A DNA stretch of 34,401 nt, from NCBI RefSeq assembly GCF_020889685.1, contig NZ_JACMYO010000082.1, positions 1-34,401 on the forward strand. The letters run 5' to 3'. The notes below the pieces were generated by a model. That model saw only the letters and a list, made by a program, of their open reading frames with translations, did no database searches and was not told where the DNA came from. Position numbers and translations under genes: made by a program. Source of the stretch: Bradyrhizobium oropedii. Lineage in GTDB: Bacteria; Pseudomonadota; Alphaproteobacteria; Rhizobiales; Xanthobacteraceae. Positions 16,963 through 23,329 of this stretch are shown in pieces (position 1 is the first letter of the stretch; each line of letters starts with the position of its first letter).

Positions 16963-16997
16963 GAAAAAAATCGGCCGGGTCGCTCGCGGGCCCGGCC
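16963..16997 (-). terminator. Strong intrinsic terminator between precursor and YcaO genes
   Basis: On the minus strand GGCCGGG (16997-16991) pairs with CCCGGCC (16979-16973) across an 11-base loop. A single G is in the way before a run of T that starts with ATTTTTTT (16971-16963 region). This is the best rho-independent terminator in the window. It lies 46 bases after the precursor stop and about 175 bases before the YcaO start. It should make the precursor mRNA far more abundant than the enzyme mRNA, with read-through or a second promoter feeding YcaO and SagB. Confidence 0.85.
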
Positions 16998-17042
16998 AAT
17001 GAAATCGCGACGTGTCGATACAGAGTCAGGGCGCGCTGCTTC

Positions 17043-17516
17043 CTAGCACCAGCGGCAGCGGCCCCACGATGCACAGCACCCTGCGCATGTCACCCATGGC
17101 ACGCCTACCCCTATCCAACCAACGCCGCAGCCGCCACATCCACCGCAACCGACGCCGCAGCGGCAACCTCTGCACGCTCTGCATCCGCCGCAGCCTCTGC
17201 AGCCTCCGCAACCTCTGGCACCTCCGCAGCCATGACAACCGCCGCATCCCCGCGCGAGCAGCACACCGCTCGCGACGCTTCCATGGTCGAGCAGATTGAG
17301 ATGGAAGGTAGCGAGGCTGACGTCGGCGAGTTCTTCCTCGCTGAGTGCGGTCACCTGGCCGGGCGCGAAGTTCGGCCTGTGTTGAATGTCGCCGGTTGGC
17401 ACGACTGAAGCCGATGCACTTCCCGCCAGCGAAAAAGTCAGACCGGCTACTCCCAGCGCCGGCACCGCGGCTTTGGTCATTCGCTTCTTCTTCGAAGCTT
17501 GCTTCGCCCGCTGCAT
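17043..17516 (-). CDS. Cys/Gly-rich TOMM (linear azole-containing peptide) precursor
   Basis: This is the probable substrate of the YcaO and SagB enzymes. The start is the ATG at 17514-17516, seven bases after GGAGGA, giving 157 residues. Residues 8-16 are basic (SKKKRMTK). Residues 17-36 are hydrophobic and end GSASA, so the N-terminus looks like a Sec signal peptide, which is unusual for this class. Residues 56-75 (TALSEEELADVSLATFHL) form an acidic helix likely to be the recognition sequence. The core (from about 84) has 18 cysteines. Between 91 and 130, 12 of 14 positions spaced three apart are Cys (Ala at 100, Gly at 121), mostly as CGG repeats. A Trp-rich tail, GVGWIGVGVPW, precedes the last five cysteines. 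Serine and threonine are almost absent from the core, so thiazoles are expected. I recognise no named family. Confidence 0.88.
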   Translation of the reverse strand: MQRAKQASKKKRMTKAAVPALGVAGLTFSLAGSASASVVPTGDIQHRPNFAPGQVTALSEEELADVSLATFHLNLLDHGSVASGVLLARGCGGCHGCGGARGCGGCRGCGGCRACRGCRCGVGCGGCGGCGVGWIGVGVPWVTCAGCCASWGRCRWC

Positions 17517-17545
17517 GGCCGCATCCTCCAAAGTTGGAAGAACGA

Positions 17546-17601
17546 ACTCCGTAGGCCGTGATCCTACGTCGAGCGAACAAGGCAGGCAAGATTTACGGAG
17601 T
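17546..17601 (-). promoter_or_regulatory. Candidate promoter and operator of the RiPP precursor
   Basis: On the minus strand TTGCCT (17589-17584) and TAGGAT (17566-17561) are 17 bases apart and would serve as -35 and -10 boxes. The -10 box lies within a perfect CGTAGG-7-CCTACG inverted repeat (17550-17568). A second pair, ACTCCGTA (17546-17553) and TACGGAGT (17594-17601), brackets the whole promoter. These could be operators for a repressor or activator. The boxes are weak matches to the consensus, so this is inference. Confidence 0.4.
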
Positions 17602-17759
17602 CACGAAATGTAATGAGGCTGGATTGCATTCATCTTCATGAACAATATCGCCGAAATTTAATCGATGGCGCCGAGCATCTACGCCCGTGAGCGGATTGCG
17701 ACGAGGGGCGGTTTGATGCAGTGCGGCAATTGCCGGTCCGCGTGAACAGGGAAATCAGC

Positions 17760-18629
17760 TTGGTCGATCAGCCTGGACGCTTCGCCTGGTATGAACTGCT
17801 GACGACGGACGTGCGGGCAGCAGGCGCCTTCTATGGCAAGGTCGTTGGCTGGGCGACGAAAGATGCGTCGACGCCGGAGCTGGCCTACACGGTGCTTACT
17901 GCAGCCGACACTCCGGTGGTCGGGCTCATGGAGCTCCCCGAAGAGGGGCTGCGATTGGGCGCAACGCCGAGATGGGTCGGCTACGTCGCCGTCGATGACA
18001 CGGATGCGAAGGCCGCGCAGATCCGCCGTCTTGGCGGCGCCGTCCTGGTATCGCCGACCGACAGCAATATCGGCCGAATTTCAGTGGTCGCCGATCCGCA
18101 GGGAGCGACGTTTGCGCTGGTCACCGGACCGACATATGGCCAACGGCAACCCGGCGGGTTGGACGAGCCCGGGCGCGTGGGCTGGCATGAGTTGCTGGCT
18201 GAAGACCGGAACAAGATCTTTGCGTTTTACGGCAAGCTTCTTGGCTGGCAGAAGGCCCATGCTGAAGCCGATCCGGCAGACGTGTATGAATTGTTTTCGG
18301 CGGCCGGGCAGACGATCGGCGGCATGCTCACCAAGCTTCCGAGCGTATCGCAGCCCAGCTGGCTCTATTACTTCAACGTCGACGACATCGGCGCGGCCGC
18401 GAGGCGCGTTAATGCTGGCGGAGGCCGGATCCTCCAGGGTCCGATCGAGTTACCCGATGGTTGCTGGATCGTTCGATGTGTCGATCCGCAAGGCGCCCTC
18501 TTTGCGTTGCAGGGGGCTTGGGATCAGACGCGCACCGAACGCCCCTCCACCTCGGAAGTCGGTTGGTCTGCCAGGTGGGGTGGCATTGCTTCAAAGGGCA
18601 GGGTGGTGCTTCACAAGACGAAGCGCTAG
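17760..18629 (+). CDS. VOC (glyoxalase/bleomycin-resistance fold) family protein, two domains
   Basis: The protein of about 289 residues has two tandem VOC half-units. The first begins GRFAWYELLTTDVRAAGAFY and ends RISVVADPQGATFALV; the second begins GRVGWHELLAEDRNKIFAFY and ends DGCWIVRCVDPQGALFAL. This duplicated form is common among proteins annotated as glyoxalase-like or as antibiotic-binding. Metal ligands typical of glyoxalase I cannot be assigned with confidence. The TTG at 17760 is preferred because AGGGA lies seven bases upstream; in-frame GTGs occur at 17721 and 17742. It is divergent from the RiPP precursor, with a shared upstream region of about 240 bases. A drug-binding immunity role is a speculation from this position only. 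Confidence 0.8.
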   Translation: MVDQPGRFAWYELLTTDVRAAGAFYGKVVGWATKDASTPELAYTVLTAADTPVVGLMELPEEGLRLGATPRWVGYVAVDDTDAKAAQIRRLGGAVLVSPTDSNIGRISVVADPQGATFALVTGPTYGQRQPGGLDEPGRVGWHELLAEDRNKIFAFYGKLLGWQKAHAEADPADVYELFSAAGQTIGGMLTKLPSVSQPSWLYYFNVDDIGAAARRVNAGGGRILQGPIELPDGCWIVRCVDPQGALFALQGAWDQTRTERPSTSEVGWSARWGGIASKGRVVLHKTKR

Positions 18630-18986
18630 GACGAAGCGTTTGCTGTTTGCCGCCTGAAGGCGGGACAGGCGGGATGGACACGCGCCAATACCGCCTTTGA
18701 AGTAGATATCTGATCGGCCAGGTTGAGGCCATCGATGCAGATCCGCCTCGCGGCATCGTTGTCGCGGCGAGGCATGCTTCAATCGTCGGAGGAGGCGGAC
18801 TTCGTCAGCTTCTGACCCGAAGGCGACATTGCATCACTTCGCAATCACGCGCGCGCAGGGAGCGAGGTCCCATTCTCATAGGCTCGGGTACGTGCAATGA
18901 TGGTGAATTGCCCTGAAAACGAGATGTTCCGAATTATCCCTTCGGACGAATGGGCAGTTGGCGAGAGAATTGCGAGGGAATCGACC
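18630..18986. other. Gene-free gap with hairpins and one degenerate repeat
   Basis: No convincing coding region is seen in these 357 bases. The hairpin CCGCCTGAAGGCGG (18650-18663) lies 20 bases after the VOC stop and may end its transcript. GCCTCGC (18745-18751) pairs with GCGAGGC (18767-18773). A TTCTGACCC...GACAT repeat lies at 18810-18829. The last part leads to the substrate-binding protein gene. A frame open from 18897 is taken to be its untranslated leader, because a good ribosome-binding site lies before the ATG at 18987. Confidence 0.5.
18810..18829 (+). repeat. Half-copy of the TTCTGGCCC...CGACAT repeat
   Basis: These 20 bases match 20009-20028 at 16 of 20 positions, so the substrate-binding protein gene is bracketed by related direct repeats. 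In addition GAAGGCGACAT (18819-18829) is the exact reverse complement of 20001-20011. Confidence 0.5.
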
Positions 18987-19982
18987 ATGCGCATGAAGAA
19001 AATCGTTTTCACGGCCATTGCAGCTTTTGGCCTCGTCGTTGTTTGTAGCGCGTCGCAAGCGCAGCAGGCGGATAAGGTATACCGAGTTGGCATGCTCTCC
19101 AACTGGGGGCCGGGTCCGGTCTTCGACGCACTTAAAGGCGAGCTTGCGCGGCTCGGCTATGTCGAGGGCAAGAATATCATTTTCGAAGCTCGCTTTCCTG
19201 AAGGGCAGCTCGATCGCCTACCAGGATTTGCTGTCGAACTCGTCAATCTGGGCGTCGATGTGATCGCCACCTACGGCGGGCCATCGACGAATGCCGCCTG
19301 GAAAGCCAGCAAGACGGTTCCGATTGTGGCCGCTATCGTCGCCGATCCGGTGGCTGTTGGCTTCGCTGCCACGCTGGAGCGCCCAGGTGGGAATATCACC
19401 GGAATCACCAGCGACGACCCATCACTGGGCAGTCGGCAATTAGAGATACTCAAGCAGTTGATTCCGAACCTCGCGCGTGTCGCAATCCTGAGCGATTCAG
19501 ATATTCCAGGCGCCGACGCCAGCGGTTTGGCTCCTGTTGAGCGCAATAAAGTAGCCGCAGCCCGGGCTGCAGGCGTCACTCCACAAGTGCTGAAAGTACA
19601 CGGTCCAACGCCAGATCTTGACGCGGCATTCAAGGCCATGGCCAGCGAGGGAGCCGAAGCGCTGATAGTTCTGGAGGTGCCCGTTACAATCCCCGTGCGC
19701 AAGCGAATCGCGGAATTGGCAGCGGCGCATCGCATGCCGGCGATTTTTTGGGGGGGCGCGTCGGACGCGGGGGGCCTCATCACATACGGCACAAGCTTCA
19801 CCGATACCTTTGCCGGCGTGCCGAGTGTAGTCGATAAGATCCTCAAAGGCGCCAAGCCGGCAGATGTACCCTTCGAACTCATCACGCGTCGCGAATTTGT
19901 AGTCAACCTCAAGACTGCGCAAGCCCTCGGCTTGACAATTCCAGTCGACCTTTTGAAGCGCGCCGACCACGTCATCGAGTAA
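18987..19982 (+). CDS. ABC transporter substrate-binding protein (PF04392 type), orphan
   Basis: The 331-residue precursor is a periplasmic binding protein of the ABC_sub_bind/TrpX group. It has a signal peptide (MRMKKIVFTAIAAFGLVVV...SQA). The mature part begins VYRVGMLSNW, and FDALKGELARLGYVEGKNI and GVDVIATYGGPSTNAAWKAS follow, which are strong family signatures. RPGGNITGI and YGTSFTDTFAGVPSVVDKIL complete the two lobes. The start is the ATG at 18987, with GAGGG eight bases upstream. No permease or ATPase gene is nearby. Many single genes of this kind occur in Bradyrhizobiaceae and their ligands are mostly unknown. GC content by eye is lower than in the housekeeping parts of the window. 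Confidence 0.9.
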   Translation: MRMKKIVFTAIAAFGLVVVCSASQAQQADKVYRVGMLSNWGPGPVFDALKGELARLGYVEGKNIIFEARFPEGQLDRLPGFAVELVNLGVDVIATYGGPSTNAAWKASKTVPIVAAIVADPVAVGFAATLERPGGNITGITSDDPSLGSRQLEILKQLIPNLARVAILSDSDIPGADASGLAPVERNKVAAARAAGVTPQVLKVHGPTPDLDAAFKAMASEGAEALIVLEVPVTIPVRKRIAELAAAHRMPAIFWGGASDAGGLITYGTSFTDTFAGVPSVVDKILKGAKPADVPFELITRREFVVNLKTAQALGLTIPVDLLKRADHVIE

Positions 19983-20000
19983 CGGCTCGCAGGTAGCACG

Positions 20001-20028
20001 ATGTCGCCTTCTGGCCCAAAACCGACAT
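20001..20028. repeat. ATGTC...GACAT hairpin, copy 1
   Basis: ATGTCG (20001-20006) and CGACAT (20023-20028) pair around CCTTCTGGCCCAAAAC. It lies 18 bases after the substrate-binding protein stop and is followed by a similar copy 17 bases later. Confidence 0.6.
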
Positions 20029-20045
20029 GCGGTGATCACCCGGCG

Positions 20046-20076
20046 ATGTCCGGTGTTGGGGGGGCAAAGCCGACAT
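20046..20076. repeat. ATGTC...GACAT hairpin, copy 2
   Basis: ATGTCCG (20046-20052) and the partly matching CCGACAT (20070-20076) flank a G-run loop and GCAAAGC. The shape matches copy 1 and the 10620-10650 element. Together they form a tandem pair in the gap between convergent genes. Confidence 0.55.
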
Positions 20077-20124
20077 GGCGGATGCATGAGCACCTGCCCT
20101 GGTTCGATCTGATTTCATCGCACC

Positions 20125-21297
20125 TTAGCGCGTCGTCGGCGGCGCCGCGAGATTGCCCGCCAGGATCGCCTTGCCGGCGTCCTCATACTGGGTGTCGCGG
20201 GCCTGGATCTGCTGGGCGATCGCATGCATGTCGCGAAACCGTCGCTCGAACGGATTCTTGGCGAAGACCGCCGTTGCGCCAGACATGTGATAGGCGATGT
20301 CGACCACGGCGGCCGACTGGTGGATGGTCCAGGTCGAGGCGATGCGGATCGCGATCCGGTGCGCCTCGCTGATCGCTTCACCGCGGGCGAGATCGCTCCA
20401 GACCTCGTGGGCCGTCGCATACAGATAGGCGCGGGCGGCGCGCAGGCTTGCCTCGGTGCGGCCGATCTGGCCCTGCACCGCGTTGTTGTCGCGCATCGCC
20501 TTGAGGCCCTGCGGGGTCTTAGCCCGAGCAAGCTCGGTCGCCGCATCCAGCATGGCGCGGGCGACGCCGAGCGCGGTGGCGGCAAAGCCCATGCTGAACA
20601 CCATGTTGGTGGAGAGCTTGTAGAGCGGTCCTCCCTCGCGGCAGGCGGCGGGATCGTCACGCAGCGCGGCGAATTTTTCCGGGATGAAGAGATTGTCGAC
20701 CGAATAGGAATCGGTGCCGGTGCCCTTCAGGCCGATCACGTCCCAGACGTCGTACATCGTCGCTTGCGACATCGGGAACAGGATGGTGCGGATCTCCGGC
20801 GCGCCGTCGGCCTTCTTGCGCGGCGAACCGTCGGCTTCGACGACGCGGACATGGGCGCCGAGCCAACTCGCCTGCCGCGAGCCCGAGGCGAAATCCCAGC
20901 GCGCACTGGCGCGGTAGCCGCCGGGCTCGGCACGGACCTCATGGGCGATCGCGCCCCAGGCCAGGATGCCGGGCGCGGTGTTGAAGATCTCGTTGGCGGC
21001 ATCGGGGTCGAGATAGGCCGCGGTCATGGCGCAGACGCTGCACTGGCCGAGACACCAGGCGGTCGATGCATCGGCCTTGGCGATCTCCTCCTGCATCTGC
21101 ATGAACGATTCCAGCGTTGCCTCGGCGCCGCCGAAACGCTTCGGCAGCAGCGCGCGGTACAGCCCGTTCTCGACGAGAGCCGAGGTGACGGCCGGCGTCA
21201 GCCGCCGCGTCCGTTCGATCTCGTCGGCTTCAGCAATGATCAACGGCGCCAGCGCGCGCGCCCGCTCGACAAGGTCTACTCCCTGCGGCTTGTTCAT
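20125..21297 (-). CDS. Acyl-CoA dehydrogenase/flavin-dependent monooxygenase family protein
   Basis: The 390-residue protein belongs to the acyl-CoA dehydrogenase superfamily. The N-terminal helical part (VERARALAPLIIAEADEIER, then PKRFGGAEATLESFM) and the C-terminal helical bundle resemble the HpaH/DszC-type oxygenases that use reduced flavin to hydroxylate or desulfurise small molecules, rather than true CoA dehydrogenases. WDFASGSRQASWLGAH and the GLKGTGTDSYSVDNLFIP segment are typical of the middle beta domain. AGGAAA before the ATG at 21295-21297 sets the start. It follows the MFS transporter gene on the same strand by 144 bases, which suggests uptake and oxidation of one compound. The substrate is unknown. 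Confidence 0.87.
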   Translation of the reverse strand: MNKPQGVDLVERARALAPLIIAEADEIERTRRLTPAVTSALVENGLYRALLPKRFGGAEATLESFMQMQEEIAKADASTAWCLGQCSVCAMTAAYLDPDAANEIFNTAPGILAWGAIAHEVRAEPGGYRASARWDFASGSRQASWLGAHVRVVEADGSPRKKADGAPEIRTILFPMSQATMYDVWDVIGLKGTGTDSYSVDNLFIPEKFAALRDDPAACREGGPLYKLSTNMVFSMGFAATALGVARAMLDAATELARAKTPQGLKAMRDNNAVQGQIGRTEASLRAARAYLYATAHEVWSDLARGEAISEAHRIAIRIASTWTIHQSAAVVDIAYHMSGATAVFAKNPFERRFRDMHAIAQQIQARDTQYEDAGKAILAGNLAAPPTTR

Positions 21298-21441
21298 GCG
21301 TTTCCTCGGCCCCTTCTGACATTCTTGTTGGGGGCGCGCGCGATGGTGACCCATCCGGCAGAAGAGGGCAAGGCGGGGCGGCGCCGACGCAGATCAGCTA
21401 TCCGTCATCGACGCGCGCGAGCGCGACGAATGCATCCCGGT

Positions 21442-22668
21442 TCAGGCGGTGGCACGGCCGAGATCGAGCGACGGCTGGCGCTTGGTCGAGAAACTCAGCG
21501 CCACAGCGACCGCGCCAAGGCCGATCGCGAACGACCCGGCGTGCAGCCACGTATAGCCGTGGAAGGTGTCGAACACGTAGCCGCCGGCCCACGGCCCGAG
21601 CGCCATGCCGAGGCTCGCAAAGGCCGACACCGCGCCGAACACCGTGCCCATGATGCGCGCGCCGAAGAACTCGCGCACCAGCACGGCATAGAGCGGCATC
21701 ACGCCGCCATAGGCGAGGCCGAACACGACAGACAGCGCGTAGAACTCGCCGAGCTGCGCCACGGCCAGATATGTCGCGATCGACAGCGCCTGCACCAGCA
21801 GGCCGCCCACGAGGACCGGCTTGGCGCCGAGCCGGTCGGCGAGCACGCCGAGCAGCAGGCGGCCGCCGAGCCCGGAGAAGCCGGCGAGGCTGTAGACGGT
21901 GACCGCGGTGAGCGGCGCGATGCCGCAGACCATCGCATAGGACACCATGTGGAAGATCGGTCCCGAATGCGCGGCGCAGCAGGCGAAATGCGCCAGTGCG
22001 AGCGTGATGAACTGCGGCGTGCGCAGCGCCTGCGCCACGGTCCATTCCATTTGCGGCGCGCTCGCGGTGGTCGCATTCGCGACCTCGGTTCCCTTCGGCG
22101 CCGGGCGCACCAGGAACGATGCGGGGATCAGCAGCACCCACGCGGCGATGCCGATGACGAACATCGCGAAGCGCCAGTCATAGGCCGTGATCAGCCAGCT
22201 TGCGGATGGTGCGACCGTCAGCGGCGACACGCCCATGCCGGCCGACACCAGGGCGACGGCGAGGCTGCGATGCTTGTCGATCCAGGCGCTCGCGAGCGCC
22301 ATCATCGGCGCATAGAAGCTGCCGGCGGCGATTCCGATCAGCACGCCGAAGCACAGCTGGAATTGCCACAGGCTCTGCGCGTAGCTTGCCGTCACGAGGC
22401 CCAGCCCGAGCAGAACGCTGCCGGCCAGCACCACGATGCGGGTGCCGAAGCGATCGGACAGCGCGCCCCAGGCGAACGCCGCAAAACCCATGCAGAGGAA
22501 ATCCAGCGTCGCCGCGGCCGAGATGCCGGCGCGCGACCAGCCCATCGCATCCGAGATCGGTTGCAGGAACACCGCGAGCGACAGCATGGTGCCGAAGCCG
22601 ACGCAGGTCATCAGCGCGCCCGCGCCGACGACGACCCAACCATAATCGAAGCGAGCGGCCTTGCTCAT
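21442..22668 (-). CDS. MFS transporter
   Basis: The 408-residue protein has 12 hydrophobic helices and belongs to the major facilitator superfamily. The opening FDYGWVVVGAGALMTCVGFG is like the monocarboxylate/oxalate-formate antiporter group. The conserved loop between helices 2 and 3 reads GALSDRFGTRIVVLAG, and its partner in the second half is GVLADRLGAKPVLVGG. GGGGAAA lies just before the ATG. The gene for an acyl-CoA dehydrogenase-like enzyme follows on the same strand, so an organic acid or aromatic compound is a plausible substrate, without proof. Its antisense strand holds long open frames that are artefacts of high GC. Confidence 0.92.
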   Translation of the reverse strand: MSKAARFDYGWVVVGAGALMTCVGFGTMLSLAVFLQPISDAMGWSRAGISAAATLDFLCMGFAAFAWGALSDRFGTRIVVLAGSVLLGLGLVTASYAQSLWQFQLCFGVLIGIAAGSFYAPMMALASAWIDKHRSLAVALVSAGMGVSPLTVAPSASWLITAYDWRFAMFVIGIAAWVLLIPASFLVRPAPKGTEVANATTASAPQMEWTVAQALRTPQFITLALAHFACCAAHSGPIFHMVSYAMVCGIAPLTAVTVYSLAGFSGLGGRLLLGVLADRLGAKPVLVGGLLVQALSIATYLAVAQLGEFYALSVVFGLAYGGVMPLYAVLVREFFGARIMGTVFGAVSAFASLGMALGPWAGGYVFDTFHGYTWLHAGSFAIGLGAVAVALSFSTKRQPSLDLGRATA

Positions 22669-22819
22669 GCATTTCCCCGGCGCTGTCGTTTTTTGTGGTG
22701 CGCGTGGGAAGGATGGTGGCCTATCCCAGGTCCAGAGGCAATATGACGGGCAACATGCCTCTCATTCCGGGATCAGCGGATCGTGCGTTGCATGCGCAAG
22801 ATGTCGCAGCGCCTCGCGG

Positions 22820-23155
22820 CTAGCCGCAATTCCAGGCCCGGCCGATCGGCGTCCAGCTCCAGCACGGGCCGTAGCTGCCGCCATTGTAGCGCCCCCCGCC
22901 ATGGAATCCGGGACGGCCGAAGTAATGCCAGTCCCCGCCATACCAATATTCCGGCGAAAAGTCCGGGTACCCACGGGCGGCGCCGCGCGGGCCGAGCACC
23001 GGAATGGTCTCGTTCGGCGGCTGCCGGTAGCCGGGCAGGAAGCCATAACCATGCCAGCGAGTGCTGCCGTGGCGCTTTTTCGACGAGGCGGCCGAGCTCA
23101 GGTCCGGCTGCAGCAGAGCGAGGATGACGACAAGGAGGGACAGGATGCGCAACAT
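22820..23155 (-). CDS. Small secreted Gly/Tyr/Trp-rich protein of unknown function
   Basis: The 111-residue product has a signal peptide (MLRILSLLVVILALLQ, cleavage near SSAAS). A basic stretch (SKKRHGSTRW) follows, then an aromatic and Gly-rich body (YGFLPGYRQPPNE, FSPEYWYGGDWHYFG, GGGRYNGGSYGPCWSW). Two cysteines near the end could form a disulfide. I do not recognise a named family. The palindrome GCGGCTAGCCGC (22817-22828) spans the stop codon. The ribosome-binding site is weak. The signal peptide and biased but coherent composition make a real gene likely. Confidence 0.65.
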   Translation of the reverse strand: MLRILSLLVVILALLQPDLSSAASSKKRHGSTRWHGYGFLPGYRQPPNETIPVLGPRGAARGYPDFSPEYWYGGDWHYFGRPGFHGGGRYNGGSYGPCWSWTPIGRAWNCG

Positions 23156-23329
23156 GACCGGAGTCTAGTAGGGTCGCCGTGCGATGGCGATTCAAATCCT
23201 GGTGCGTTTTGTTGCTGAGACAGGAATGGACATCATGCGCGCCTGCGGCAGCGCGTCGACTATCCACTTCCGGCTACTTTGCATGGGGTTGTTTTCGAGA
23301 TTTTCGGTTAAGGCGCGACTGGCGTCGCC

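Noticed and set aside
17100..17260. Repeated nine-base units read as a possible CRISPR-like or noncoding tandem repeat
   Set aside because: The units are too short and are in frame with a coding sequence; they are explained by the precursor core.
17026..17589. An overlapping 187-codon frame across the precursor, rich in arginine
   Set aside because: It is the alternative frame of the repeated Cys/Gly codons. It lacks a ribosome-binding site, while the Cys-rich frame has GGAGGA and adjacent maturation enzymes.
18897..18986. N-terminal extension of the ABC substrate-binding protein
   Set aside because: The extra 30 residues would precede a clean signal peptide; a good ribosome-binding site (GAGGG) stands before the ATG at 18987.
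20224..22746. An 840-codon open frame on the plus strand opposite the acyl-CoA dehydrogenase-like and MFS genes
   Set aside because: It spans two well-supported minus-strand genes and their gap, encodes an Arg/Gly/His-rich product without motifs, and is the expected shadow in high-GC DNA.
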